Assembly: GCA_008973525.1 (NCBI GenBank)
Contig: WACJ01000516.1
Location: 992,001 to 1,056,000, forward strand
DNA from: Stenopsyche tienmushanensis
Lineage: Eukaryota; Arthropoda; Insecta; Trichoptera; Stenopsychidae
DNA length: 64,000 nucleotides
Direction of reading: 5' to 3'
In this document: positions 14,154 through 39,754 of the stretch, in pieces
Numbering within the stretch: position 1 is the first letter of the stretch
How the letters are laid out: every line of letters starts with the position of its first letter
Position numbers and translations under genes: made by a program
Notes under the pieces: generated by a model
What the model was told of the DNA's origin: nothing
What the model saw: the letters and a program-made list of their open reading frames with translations, nothing else
Database searches by the model: none

Positions 14154-14268
14154 CAAACAAAGAAGTGGATTGAAAGTGATGATTATCACCCCTACTCCAG
14201 TTTACCTGATGACTCGTTGAGCCCCCGCACGTGTCCAGTGCTCCTCAAGCTTACCTGCCGTCAGTCAG
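14154..14268 (+). CDS. sens: Probable 5' coding exon of senseless
   Basis: An open exon of 115 bases follows a TTTTCGCAG acceptor and ends at CAG|GTGTGG. Its phase (38 codons plus one base) fits exactly the two-base start of the exon at 18809, restoring a GAT codon, so the frame continues into the well-supported senseless exons. The encoded stretch is polar and Pro/Ser-rich (DDSLSPRTCPVLLKL), like the low-complexity N-terminal half of this family. A second donor nine bases upstream (C|GTCAGT, exon end 14259) keeps the same phase. The exon starts on a codon boundary, so a further upstream exon with the start codon is needed, unless translation starts at the in-frame ATG at 14088 in an unspliced leader. 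The GC content is higher than the flanks. I call this from frame and composition; I do not recall a matching family sequence. Confidence 0.55.
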
Positions 14269-15611
14269 GTGTGGCCTCGCGCCGGGGCAACACGCGCCTC
14301 TTTGAGCCCCTCTTAACCGAAACTTTCAAAGCGACCTCGTCGATTCGAAGAACCCTCTAAAAACAAATTTAATCACATCTAAAAATCGCGAAAATTCGAA
14401 CCAACAACGCCCTGCGGAGCAACCACAAAGACGTCATTGAGCTTTTGAGCTTTTTGAGCTTTCATAATTTTGTCGTCCGATCGCTCGCCAGGATAAAAAT
14501 TGTACGTGAAAATACTATTGTAATCACAACAAGCACGTAATGATTAGAAACCTCAATCATATGAAGCAATCAAATTAGAGCCAATCACATTAAAACGCCA
14601 GCGGATGTTATCGCGCGATCTGAAAACAAACAAATGTCTTCTAATGTTATATCAAACCACAAAAGTTGGTAAATTAAGTGAATTATTGATATTATTGATA
14701 GTGTCGAATCATAATAATATTGTCTCCTTTTGTCATCGAACATATCAATGTCAGAATATTCTTCAATTTGTGCTTAGACTGAATAAATATTATGTTTATC
14801 GTTCGATAAGTAATTGATGGTTAGTTTCCCTGTGGATAATTACAACCCCAAATTTTCCGGCTTAGATGGAAATCGACGAAACCTTTGAAGAGACACTTAA
14901 AAACACCAGCAAATAAATCGACTTTGGGTAAGAAACAACTGAATTTTTGCTCTTTTAACGACATACATTTAGCTTTCAAATCAATAATTTAATGTACAAA
15001 CTCTTGGACTCTTATTATAAAAGTTTGGATGCAAATCCAGATTCCAACCAGTAAATTTAAAAGATCGCTATTATAAATATTAATGTAATCAATGGAACGT
15101 TTCAATTCAAATTTAGCCTAAATTCAGTTTTAATATTTGCCAATATATTTAAATGCAATTGATCTTAGTGAAGCATATTTACCTGGTTCTATAAAAGTAT
15201 ATCGATCCATTGTTAAACACTTTGTAATGACATTAAAACTTCAGCCTAAGCTTCGATATTACATTTTAGCTGCATTGTCTTTCATAACATACTTTCAATT
15301 ATTTATGGAATCAAAGACTAATTAATCAAAGCTATTATCTTATTAGAAATCATATACTATTTTATATTATCAGCAATCACACATTTTCATTGCATTTTTT
15401 CAATGCATTTCTATGCACCGATGAATTGTCTGCGATATTTTTGCGCCACCCACTTTCACCCAAATAAGATCGATGATATTGCTTCCATTGAATATTTGAG
15501 CATGTGAAAGAAACATTTATCTTTTCGGCACATGCTTGCCTTTACAGCTGCACAGTTTAGGCAAGGAAAGCAAACACCGACATATAGTCGTTCAACACTC
15601 TATTGAATTAT

Positions 15612-15635
15612 TTGTGATATATTTACATATCACAA
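15612..15635. repeat. Perfect 9-bp inverted repeat
   Basis: TTGTGATAT (15612-15620) and ATATCACAA (15627-15635) are exact reverse complements around a 6-base spacer. It could form a hairpin or bind a dimeric protein. It lies in a non-repetitive, GC-mixed part of the probable senseless intron. Confidence 0.6.
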
Positions 15636-16483
15636 TGTCATTCAATATAATTAATGCGGCAATTCAAATAATCACAGATGTTTCTTGAACACGCACAAAT
15701 TACAAAAGAAATTCTCCTGTATATTCGTCGCCCGACAAACAGCGCCTGCAATCTGAAATGTGAATATTTGATCATACTTAGTACGCCTCAATTGCTTTTA
15801 ACATTACACGTGTTACGATTGATATATCGATCCATTTAAGAGTTCATCGACTCATTAATATGTCGTATAACTTATCCTAATCACCGAAATCAAAATTCAT
15901 CAAAACATCGGACTCGATACAAATTTCGCCCAACAAATATCTACAGTCTTATTCCAACAGCATAGGGGAAATAACATTGTTAGCATTTGAATAGAAATAC
16001 CTCTGATTTTTCTTCGCTTGGAAGTCCCATTGATACCTGATTCCTTTTCAATCTTCGCCATTTCAAACAGATTGCATTAAAAAAGAATTGCGAATCAAAA
16101 GAAGACTGTTTGATATGTTATTTAAATGCTTCCATAATTATAGGTCTCTTCCTATACGTCATATGTAAGGATCACGTAATTTGTAAGCGATACAACCTTA
16201 TAAATATATAAATTTTCGACGCGGTGCAATTTCATTGCTTTTTATTGCAATGTCTTTCAAATCCACAATTGAATAATTTAATGAAGACTATACTTTTATA
16301 TCGATTATTGAAACTTTAACCCATTAAACTGTCATGATATTTAACAGTCATATGTTGAATATAAAATGGTTTCCGTGTAAAAAGAAAACTTGTCATCGTT
16401 TCCATATCAAATCCTAAATTTTCGATTTTTTTTTGTGTATATCCATATTCCATAATAGTTTTTCAATTACCTTCCATATGTGT

Positions 16484-16756
16484 TAGGATAGGATGATTTA
16501 AATAGATCTGCAGATTTAATTATTACTGCAAATCAATCGTTCATAGATCGTCCCTATCCGATTATTTATCGTTTCAGTATTTACTTTCTCAAATCCAGAA
16601 AATCAGGATAAAACTGGATTGAAATAACTGATCGGGAAAATGAATACTTCTAATTTTCCAAATTTGTTGGTACAGTGATTTTTTTCCAAAATCTGAACTC
16701 AGGCACAAACCTTTATAATAAAAATCCTGAATTTAAACCATCATATCAACGCTTGG
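16484..16756 (-). repeat. tRNA-headed SINE-like repeat, partial copy
   Basis: It contains, in order, the blocks AGGATAGGATGATTTAAATAG, TCAAATCCAGAAAATCAGGATAAA and AATTTGTTGGTACAGTG, and ends with the ACGCTTGG head. This is the same order as the copy at 943-1418. It is diverged and lacks the distal tail. Confidence 0.65.
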
Positions 16757-18099
16757 TAAGAAACAATATGATGAACGAGAATAATAGTAAGTCGATCTAA
16801 GTTGTTTCTATTGAGAAGACAAATACTATTCCAATTGACGTATAAAAATCGAAGATCCATTTACATTTAAATTAGTTCATTTCATAAGCTCTTACGTTAT
16901 CCCTGGAATAAAGCATTACAAACATATTACACTATCTATTATAAATCCATTATCGAAAGGCAATTCATTTCCCCAATGAAAATACTTATAATTCATTATA
17001 ATTACATATATGAGTGAATTTTAAGGATCACAAAATAAATAAAATATCGACAATTATCGATTATCTAATCAAACTGCAGTATCAATTATGACCTGAGCGA
17101 GTTCTTACCTTTTTATAACCACCCACTTTCTTCAAATTATTCACACGCTTCCCGTTTTAGTAAACATGACCATTTGTTAACAGATTAAATATAAATGTGT
17201 TTTTATTCAAGAAGAAAAAGCTTGAATATACAGTGTTTTAGTGTACTTATTCAAATCATTATTTATTTTGCTCTTTGATATTTTTTATCTTTCGAAGCTT
17301 ATAAAAGCGTGGTAGAGCAATCATCAACTTTAGATTTGCCTTGAACATCACTAAATTCAGATCTTCGTTTTAATACTTAAAAATTTTAATCATGTCATAT
17401 TTGATTAAAAAACATTGATAAACAAAAATAATTGTCAGTCATTGCTAATCATAATATGAACAAAGTAGGTATTTACTTTACCATAGTCACTCTCTGTCTC
17501 GGAATTATGACTAAAATTTTCTTTGACCCAAATACGGTTATTTTGCTTATTTGCTAAATTATTGGATCATGAATCAATTTTCATCAAAAGAAACAACATT
17601 TGGAAGAGCTTCATATACATATAAATGATTCATTACATTGAAGATTAAGATTTAATACTCAAATATAAAATAATCATGCATGCTATAATAAAATATTGGT
17701 AACTCTGATGAAATATTGCCTTTTTACAAATTATTTTTAGTCTTGTAACAAAAATTAAAAATATGTATTTGCACTATTGTTGCATTGTCTAAACGTGTTC
17801 TATTCCTTTGAATATATGTCTTTCGTCGATTATTAAATTACCCCATATCTTTTCACAATAAATAGAAAAATGCTTACCCATATCATTGAATTATAATACA
17901 TTCTTATGCACCCTTCATGCATTTGCATCTACAATGCTTCATTGTTGCATCATGAGTATAAATAAAGTATAAATATGGATCAGTGTATTTTAATAAACGT
18001 TAAAATAACCTAAATATCAATTACTTCGAAGTCTTTAGAACACTTTTTTTGAAATTACTTCGACGTTTGGCTTGATATTTTGTTTTGATTTGGAATCAT

Positions 18100-18660
18100 G
18101 ACGCACAAAAATAAAAGACGATTACACAACACGCAACGCTCCCGGTCAAAAACGGACGTTAAAATGCGGATATTTTATTACTTTAATGGATATTATTAAA
18201 AATTGTGACGATTTCGGCTTCGTAGCTACGCAATCAAAGAGCAATCAATTCGTGGTGGTACATGATTAATAGAACGAGTGAGCAATCACGCCTACCCTCG
18301 GAAAATTGTCTCCCCCGAGACAAGAGCCTCGCACGAGTAATCCGCTCGAATATTATCGTAATATACAGTGATTAGTTTAGTACGAGTTTGCATTTGTGGC
18401 ACTTACATAAATAGAGCCTTCCTTATGTAGTGCCATTCTGTGGGGTGTAATGACGATAAAGCCTCCATTGGGGCTATTAAGTTGTTAGAAAATTGAAAAC
18501 ACGCGCAATAATGTGCATTTGATGCGACATTACGGTAATGCTAAAAGTATTACGGCAATTTCCATTAAAAGGATCATTGGGGGTGCCTTTACAAAGCCCG
18601 GATTCGATAATTCGCATTGATGGTTTCCCCGTGTCGATATCGTGTGATATAGTCATTTTG
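18100..18660. promoter_or_regulatory. Candidate intronic regulatory block before a senseless exon
   Basis: The composition is clearly less AT-biased than the surrounding intron, with non-repetitive blocks such as CTCCCCCGAGACAAGAGCC and GGGGTGCCTTTACAAAGCCC. No frame stays open. It ends about 150 bp before the acceptor of the exon at 18809. Regulatory function is inferred only from composition and position. Confidence 0.3.
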
Positions 18661-18808
18661 TGGTATTGTTTTGCGAATGTAATACAAGTACTGAATACTT
18701 GAATTAAATTAAATTTACATATTAAACTATATTTAATAAAGAAAACTGGACTAAATTTGATCTTTTAATATTTAAGCATACTTATAACATACAATTTTTT
18801 TTAAATAG

Positions 18809-32426
<13,618 letters not shown>

Positions 32427-33142
32427 ATCAGCAAAAATGTATTTCTAGACTCTTGCAACTCTTGTGTGTGTAATGATCGGCGTACATATAGTTAGTTCTA
32501 TTAGTCAAATGTGAATATTTTTAATTTTTAGTATTTTAAGCATTGCCATAGATTGATTACCGTCCTCATTGTCTCTATTTATTCCTGATGTAAAAAAAAT
32601 TAGGACCAAAAATGTATGAATATATTCCCTTAAATACTTATTTATTCCGTCCGATATGAAAGTCATTAAAATAGTTCGTATGTAAAATATGTTTAAGACG
32701 CACTGCCTTTGAAAGAAAACAAGATTAACACTCGATCCGCTGGCATTATTCAAAAGCAATTGTATTTACACTCGTAAAAGATACTCTGTGTGTGTATTAT
32801 TTGAACTTGCAGTACTCAAAAAGCACTTCAATAATACGAATAATGGACCGAAATAAAGCCAATAAAGTAGCCTAACATGCTCTTGGGTTCTATGAAAAAA
32901 ATATATTGCATTTTGAAGTACATACAGATATCATTGCGTCTATTTCCCATGGTATAAATCCCATGGTAAATCATGAACTGACAGTATTTGCCATATTGAG
33001 AAAGTGTTAATTATCGTTTATTTAAATATCATGACATACTTTTAATGGCAGAAAATATCATTTGAAATTGTATTTAATTTATTTTATTCCTATAGACATA
33101 GTGTACAATAATTGTATGTAAAATAGTTAGATTTTCTATCTT

Positions 33143-33151
33143 TAACCAAAG
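33143..33151 (+). promoter_or_regulatory. miR-9 seed-match site 1
   Basis: TAACCAAAG is complementary to positions 2-10 of miR-9 (seed CUUUGGU, from established knowledge). In Drosophila, miR-9a represses senseless through its 3' UTR. Here the site lies 0.7 kb after the senseless stop codon. Confidence 0.55.
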
Positions 33152-33378
33152 TTTGTATTGTAAATCTAGTGCTAATTTTTTTACATATAATCTGAGTGTG
33201 AAACGCTTATTTTTTAAAAAACCACTGTGTGTTTTATTGTAATATTAATCGTTTTTGTCGTGTTTTAACTTAACAATTTAGTATTTTTTTACAAAAGAGG
33301 CTCTTTCGCAGTCTAGTCGTAACTTTAGAACTGTTACCGAATCTGCATTTTTCTATGTGCTATTTTATAAATTAATTT

Positions 33379-33386
33379 TGTAAATA
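33379..33386 (+). promoter_or_regulatory. Pumilio-type response element
   Basis: TGTAAATA matches the Pumilio UGUANAUA consensus and lies in the senseless 3' UTR. One such 8-mer can occur by chance in AT-rich DNA. Confidence 0.3.
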
Positions 33387-33713
33387 TATTAAAAAAATCA
33401 TTACTGTCGAATTCAATTTTTTTTTAAATATTTACAATTGTCAATGGTAAGTCCGAAAAAATCAAAAATTTAAATAAAGAACCAAAAAAATAATTATTAC
33501 CAAATAATGGCCGTAATAACGAGACATAATTTCTATATATTTTTTTCTATTTAGTCACTGTACAAAACTGCATGATTTTATAAGTGTGTATATTCCAATT
33601 TTAATCCAATTTATGTATAAATATTATTTAAAAAAATAAACAATTCGATCTTCGATTTGAGTGAATAGATCGAGTTTACTTGATAAAGTCATGAAAGTCA
33701 TACACGGCTAGTA

Positions 33714-33722
33714 AACCAAAGA
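33714..33722 (+). promoter_or_regulatory. miR-9 seed-match site 2 (8-mer type)
   Basis: AACCAAAGA gives a full 8-mer site (positions 2-8 plus A opposite position 1) with one extra pair. It lies 1.3 kb after the senseless stop and before the AATAAA at 34008, so it is in the transcript only if the distal poly(A) site is used. Confidence 0.5.
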
Positions 33723-34007
33723 TTAAAATAACGATCACTGTAAAATAAAAATGCATAGAAGATAAGTCTTCTGTCAATCGATGGATCTATTCTGTGGCGA
33801 TTCGCTCGTTTGGACTGTCTCGACAAGCTTATCAATAATTTTTAAAAACCAACTTTCCAATTGATTTGAAATGTATGTACAAATAGTGAAAAAAAATCAA
33901 GTCATAATAATATTAGCCTAATTTTTGTCGTTTATATAAAACTCTTTTCATTTTTAAATGTCTTTAATGTTTTTCTTCCTTATATTGACATTGTACAATT
34001 ACTGATA

Positions 34008-34013
34008 AATAAA
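34008..34013 (+). terminator. Distal senseless poly(A) signal
   Basis: AATAAA with a T/GT-rich tract (CCTTGTGTTTGATTTTG) starting about 15 bases downstream, the usual arrangement at a cleavage site. Confidence 0.45.
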
Positions 34014-34162
34014 TTGAATGATTTAATCCCTTGTGTTTGATTTTGTATTTTACAATGGGTGGAAAACGACTTTAACCCTAATATGCCCCATTCATAGAGC
34101 TTTTTTGTTGATGCTACTAATTATAATTTCATTATAAAATCATATTGCATACGTGTTATATA

Positions 34163-35060
34163 TTAGGGCAGCCCAAAAGTATTCGCGTATTCAGTAAAAA
34201 AAATATTAATAACAATTTTTTTTCCGTATTACAAAAAATAATTTCCATATTCTTTCGGCGGTCTTTCGATTCCTTTTTTTCAAAAGCTTACCGACTTAGA
34301 AGCAAAAAACTATTTAAAATGCACTTCAACGTTTAAGGTTTTCTCTCAGGCTGTATTCCATGGACTTGAAAAGCTGAAAATCCATCAGGGAGAAGTCGTG
34401 TGAATGAGGAGAATACAGTAACGCTTCTCAGTATAATTCCAGTATTTTATCCAGTGTCACTTTACGGGGGCACGCAATATCGTATTTCTATTGAATAAAT
34501 ATGAACGTTTTGCTTTTAATTTTTGATGCAAAACTTTTAAAAGTCGTCAATAAATTTATGCAGTTGTAGTTTCTTTCAATTTCATTCATTCATAATGAAT
34601 AATTCCCCTCATATCCCATCATATGCACAAAATAACCTCTTTATAGACAATTCGGGCTTAGGAGTTGGAATTGAGGGTTCTTTTCGAAAGAGCCATTGAT
34701 TTTTTCATCGTAAATTACCCATTTATCAGTTACAAAGCTATTAAAAAAGGAATTATTTTGTTGTGTTGTTAAGTATGCAATTGCTACATGTTTCGTCGTT
34801 CGTTTTTGTTGTATTCGATGGAGGCGTACAGTACCCATCCTACCTCATAAAACCCATCCTATTCGTTTTGCTGGTGAGTTTAATTATGCTCCATATGGAT
34901 CCCAGTCTTTGCGATACATTTTCGATTGTTTACCATGGATCTGACTCAATTAGGCATTTTAGTGCATCTTTATCCAAATTCGAAGGTCCTCCCGTTCTCA
35001 GTTCAATCCTTAAGTTTCTATTGCCTAATTTAAACTTCTGGAATTTCTGGACCTCTGCGG
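34163..35060 (-). mobile_element. Decayed mariner element
   Basis: The left end at 34163 (TTAGGGCAGCCCAAAAGTAT), preceded by TA, is a mariner-type terminal repeat. Conceptual minus-strand frames give mariner transposase blocks in the right order from right to left. Near 34980-35040 lies the N-terminal helix-turn-helix region (GGPSNLDKDALKCLI); near 34680-34730 the region around the first catalytic D (DKWVIYDEK, where families have GDEKW); near 34400-34480 the block KVTLDKILELY and YSPHSHD, then FQLFKSMEYSL. The third catalytic aspartate block (YSPDLAPSD in families) is altered. Stops and frameshifts break the gene. The right terminal repeat was not found, so the right edge is only a minimum. 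Confidence 0.85.
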
Positions 35061-36214
35061 ACTACCATTTCACTATATATATTTGAGTGTTTTACTGGCT
35101 TTTGTAGCATTCCAACCCAAGTCGAAAAAAACAGCATACAATGACGCGATCTTTGTTAGCTATGCGCAATAACGGGTGGCCATTGAAAAATAAGGATGAA
35201 ACCTTTCATGGATCAATATAAATATATTTCGTCATACCCAATGTCAAAACAAAGACCATTATGTGATATAAATATATTAAAAATTATAAAACTATGGTTT
35301 GTAGAACAATAGTCTTTATTTCAATAGAGATAACCATACCAATGATGTAATAATATATGTAACACTATCTACAAATAATGGTATCCTAAAATCGCAAAAT
35401 ACTCAACTAAAAATATAGGACTTTATCGAATTAAATATATGTATCTTTGTTTCTATATGAATACTGATAATAACGATTTATGAGATTGGGCAGGGCTATG
35501 TACAACTAGTTCATTTACAACAATAACTTGATTTTCTTGCAACTTGAACAATAATTTAATGATTTCAAAGCATATAGATCCCCTCCAACTAAAATTTCCT
35601 ATTCAATTAACCTTACACTATATCGTTAATATTACTATAGATTATCTAATATAACTGGGGAATTAGGGGACAAAATTGCAACTGAGTTTAAATCGATTGC
35701 GATGTTTGGTTGGTATTGAATTATAATTTGGTGTTTCGGAACGATTGCGTATTTAACAGCGGATTCTGTAAATACCAAACAAGGTAAATGCTTCTGCTTT
35801 AAAACAATCTATCCTTGGACGTTCTTACCCGATAGTCTCAGATTTTCACTTTCTTTAAATTGTTTTTAAAAATCGAAAACCTCCCATCACGCCCCACAAT
35901 TAAATGTCGAATCGATTAAAATTGTCGACACATCGTAATTATGCACCTGTGCAAAAAAAATACATGTTCCGACACCATATTTATGAGATTTATATGACCG
36001 ACGTAATCGTCGAGACACTGAAGAATGCCTTTTCGGGTGACAATTTCATTTTATCGATACGGATACCGTATTATTTGCAATTGTGAATATCGTATGCCGT
36101 TGAATTTGAAGGCGAATTGTGTAATTTAAGAATTTGCTTCTTGAACTCGCCCATATTCCATGAAAAGAATTAAATCTGATAAAATGGTGATTGATTCAAA
36201 CATTTATCGAAATT

Positions 36215-36430
36215 ATTAATACTTTTCGATCCAGGTTTACCCCAATTTTCTGTGTCTGAAAATATAAATACTGGGGACTTGGATTTGAAACAATAATTAA
36301 AAAATCATTCAAAATTAATGATATTTTCACTTTTCTATCTAAAATTCCTATTTAAATGATTCTATACTTACTTAATCATTTGAAGAAGCTAATGGGAAAA
36401 TTTATAGATATCGCCTACGTCCGATAATCT
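36215..36430 (+). repeat. SINE-family fragment
   Basis: TTTTCGATCCAGGTTTACCC, then AAAATATAAATACTGGGG and the tail-like block ending ACGTCCGATAAT, follow the order of the copy at 28223-28668. Confidence 0.45.
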
Positions 36431-36692
36431 ATTGAAAAACCGAACAACATATGTAAAAAAAAAGAATGAAACGGTTGAATTTTTATCAGTTAATTTAGAA
36501 TTTATTCAAAAATGTAAGTTTGCTGAACTTTTATAAGAACATCACGGTTATAACGAGCACTAGAATCAAATTTGTAGCCTTATTATAATTCCATAAAATA
36601 CAACATAATGAAATGTATATTTTTTGATGATCAATTTAAATATAATAGACCAATATATGATTGACAAAATATCATATTTTCTTCTTACGGTG

Positions 36693-36850
36693 CAATTTTC
36701 ATTCTCAGAAAATCAGTTCAAATCAGGATCAAGACGATCGATCTGATATATTAATACTTCTAATTACACAAATGTATTGGTACGGTAAAAATAATTTAGA
36801 CTGTCTGAATTTAACCCTTCTGTCAATAAGATGGTCTGGCCAGATCATTA
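36693..36850 (-). repeat. SINE-family fragment
   Basis: Blocks CAGGATCAAGACGATCGATC and ATGTATTGGTACGGTAAA match the middle of the copy at 943-1418 in the same orientation. Confidence 0.55.
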
Positions 36851-37012
36851 GGATTTTGCAATGACTTTTTTAAATAGTAGTTTTTTGAAAAAAGTTTAGA
36901 TCTTACTAAATCTCCCTGAGTTTATCATTTTAAGAGTTTTACAGAATTTAAAAAATACCGGGATCCTTGTGTTTCGAGAAAAAAAGGATATTAATATTTA
37001 TGTACCGTTTTT

Positions 37013-37450
37013 ATGTCGTTGATGCCATAATCGCTTTACACCAATTACTTTCTGTCAGCTCTTATCAGCGTAAGACAATCTTCAATTCGAGGCAGAGTCA
37101 ATTGTAAATAAGCACTGTTGATAACAGACAAGACCACGTCATTTTTTTACATAAACAATACACAATAAATCGATTCATTTGCTCCTGCTTTAGAAGAAAA
37201 TGATAATCGGACAAAGACTCATTCAACAAGCAACGAAGAACAGGAAGCAATTAAATAATTTGGTCATTTCTTTGCGTAAACAAATAACAAACATGAAGTC
37301 GAAATCATTATTAGTTGATAAATTTGGTCTAATGATCTATACAATCGTGCGATGTATGCGGGGAAGCTCTCCGTCTCTGTCTCCCGAACTGCGCCACATT
37401 CTCTCTCTGTCTCTGTCTGTATCCGAGCTCAATACACAATGCTCTTTCTC
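37013..37450 (+). repeat. About 430-bp dispersed repeat, copy A of an inverted pair
   Basis: The reverse complement of 48006-48428 aligns along this whole stretch. Shared blocks include CATAATCGCTTTACRCC, AAGACAATCTTCAATTC, ATCGATTCATTTGCTCCT, ACAAAGACTCATTCAAC and CTCTGTCTCTGTCTG. Neither copy has a long open frame. It may be a non-autonomous DNA element, or the two ends of a larger one. Confidence 0.75.
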
Positions 37451-37599
37451 CCATGGTCCCAGGCCCTGGGATGGTACTCTTTTAGAGGTTAAAAAATCCA
37501 TTTATAATTAATATTGCAATAATGGTATTTGCCTTCAGCAGACCTTCTACGTTTATCAAATTACAAATGGATGTCGTTATTGAAAATTTTAATTTAATT

Positions 37600-37960
37600 T
37601 TAAACTCGTCAAGATCTACGAGTTCTAAGAGCACTGCCGAGTATTTATAGTAGTACACATGACAATATGAGCCACCCAGCGTTTGCGGTGCCCTTTTTGT
37701 ATGAATCTCCACTGGTAAAGGTCCCGCCACCGGCTTCTCAGGACATCGCTTTTAAAGGGAGCAGACCGGTCTGGTTTTGCATACAGCATTGGACTCAAGA
37801 ATATGCCGCTTGACAAATTTCATCTTCGGATTTTCACAGAAGCAATAAAACTCCAGGAGCGGAGCGATTGTTGTGTCAACCTTCTGGAGCGAGTAATGGA
37901 ATGTTAATTCGACCATTTCGGCGATAGGAAACGAGTTCATAGTTTATAGTCTACAATGAC
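37600..37960. other. GC-richer island with short frames, unassigned
   Basis: Several short frames overlap on both strands: plus strand 37667-37813 (48 codons, starts MSHPAFAVPF) and minus strand 37752-37940 and 37625-37816. The composition differs from the AT-rich flanks, as in exons or transposon pieces, but no frame has a recognised motif and the minus frames are interrupted relative to each other. I lean towards a decayed transposon or retro-insert. Confidence 0.3.
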
Positions 37961-39402
37961 CACTGGCATGCTGAGAGATCTAACTCATTGAAGAAGACAA
38001 CGTAATTGATATACCTTTACAGCCATAGTATGACAATAGCGAAACGTGATCGTAGAAGGTACGCAGATATAAAATAAATGAGACAAGTTTGCAATATTGT
38101 TAAAAGAATCGTATTTTGAAATCATTATAAGTAGATCAAGTAAAAAAGTTAATGAAATTTTGTTCATCGAGCATGATTGCAATTAATAAAAACTGTACCC
38201 ATCCAACTTACAATTACATCACATTACTCTACAATGCATTCCCAAATAAAACATATGGATCTCATTTGCGCAATGCCGACTAATTTGGAAGCAATCTTGC
38301 CAAAGAATCTTTACCATTAAAGTCCGAGACAAGTTCACTCAAACTCCTTTCATACATACGAGAAATCTCATCCAAAACTCTTAATTAATTTTGGTCGAAA
38401 TTATTATTAAAAAAGTCTCATTAAAAATAATTGGATTTTAATGTAAAGTAAGCCACCCAAAATTCGTAAAATCAATACTGAGAAAACACAATACAACAAG
38501 CAAAACCGCAGCGACGAAATATTAAATTGATCGCATAAAATAACCAAATCTTTTTTTAAGGGTTGAATTTATCCTTATTAAAAATCAAATTATACAGAAG
38601 AAGTACCTGCGTCTTCATATACATGTTAACAGGTCGCGCTTGAGCACGTGCCCGTTGGACAGCTGTTATTCTCCGACTTGAATATATGCCGAAGAGATAA
38701 ATGTTCAAAAAAATAACGATTAATAGCAATAAAGCAATCTTTTACGGCAGGTACCAACAGTCGAGTCCTTTGAATTCATCCAGGGGAAAAAATGTACAGA
38801 AATAATTATTATTTCATAAGAAATTTGTGATGTTGAGACAACAATTCAATTGAGTCAGGCTTCACAAAATCTAAAAAAGGATTGAAAAATGATTTTCTTA
38901 TTAAAATAGAAATTTATTATAAGTTAAACTTAAATTTAGCTAAGTCTTCGACATTGTGAAACGACTCCAAAGTGCTCATCGATGATCACCCGAGGCCCGC
39001 TGGGTGAGCTTTCATACAAGAATGCTATAATATATTTCAAATCCTTCAAGTATTTTCTTCTATTATAATCTTCTGTATCACGTATAATGTAATGTAATCA
39101 TAAATCGCTAAAAACACTTACAATGATTGTTTCAGTGTGCTTTATAAAATGCTGATAGGAAAAAGTTATCACAAGTATCGATGGTTCAACTCAGGACAGC
39201 TTTATTGGGCATTTTAATAACAACCACCTGTAATCAATTCTCTTAGTTATTGAAGGACCTTTAAAATGTGGCCGATCTTCATTTCTGATTGGCTTCAAAG
39301 TCTATAAATTCTTACCTAAAAAACGAACAAAAAAGCCCCACACACAAACAGCATACAAGGGCCTTCTTTTAGTAATTTAAAAGCAATGTTTGGTTATTTC
39401 AG

Positions 39403-39637
39403 CGTCTTTCGTCTCACCGGGAATTACGGAAACATATTCTACACCTGCCGTTAACCGCTGCTCTGATTTACAAAGCATGTGAAGGAACCCTAAAAGAAAC
39501 GTTGGAATGTCTTCCGACGGACAATAATCATGCCAGTTATATAATTAAATATTTCGATTCTTCTCAATTAAACACTGGTCAATACAGCGGCCGTCTTCGC
39601 AGACGACAGTCCTCAAGCTGGATGTATCTGAAGATGG
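39403..39637 (+). CDS. Unassigned exon-like open frame
   Basis: A 235-base segment is open for 78 codons, bounded by a good acceptor (TTGGTTATTTCAG) and a good donor (GATGG|GTATGT). Its GC content is above its surroundings. The predicted stretch is amphipathic and then basic: LTAALIYKACEGTLKETLEC in the middle, a DNNHASYIIKYFDSS block, then GRLRRRQSSSW, which contains a dibasic-type cleavage-like RLRRR. I do not recognise the family. No matching neighbour exon is seen; the open frame at 39755-40099 is close by but I cannot join it. It may be one exon of a gene with distant partners, or a relic. The reading is by frame and splice signals only. Confidence 0.35.
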
Positions 39638-39754
39638 GTATGTAATATACGAAGCGCCCCTATCAATGAATCTGGCCTCAATATTGTTAAATTGCCAACG
39701 TTTGCCATATTCGGATTAGCATCTGCCATCAGCATCTAAATTTAGATCGAAGCG

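Larger units (their letters stand above)
14269..18808 (+). other. Probable senseless intron
   Basis: About 4.5 kb without supportable exons. It holds a tRNA-headed SINE copy (16484-16756), a SINE head remnant near 15000-15055, a perfect 9-bp palindrome at 15612-15635, and GC-richer, less degraded-looking tracts at about 15400-15780 and 18100-18660 that may be regulatory. Confidence 0.5.
32427..34025 (+). other. sens: Senseless 3' untranslated region
   Basis: AT-rich, non-coding DNA after the stop codon. AATAAA signals occur at 32852 and 32861 (early), again near 33472 and 33637, and at 34008-34013, which is followed by a T/GT-rich stretch typical of a cleavage downstream element. It carries two miR-9 seed-complementary sites and a TGTAAATA Pumilio-type box at 33379-33386. 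The 3' end at about 34025 is inferred. Confidence 0.6.
35061..37012. other. AT-rich DNA with SINE fragments, no gene seen
   Basis: The right end of the mariner relic probably extends some way into this interval. Two diverged fragments of the tRNA-headed SINE family are recognisable at about 36215-36430 (+) and 36693-36850 (-). The open frame at 35904-36086 has no recognised motif. Confidence 0.45.

Noticed and set aside
39403..39637. Wnt-family exon
   Set aside because: A few residues (RELRKH, then AALIYKAC) recall Wnt N-terminal blocks, but the required cysteine spacing and neighbouring Wnt motifs are absent.
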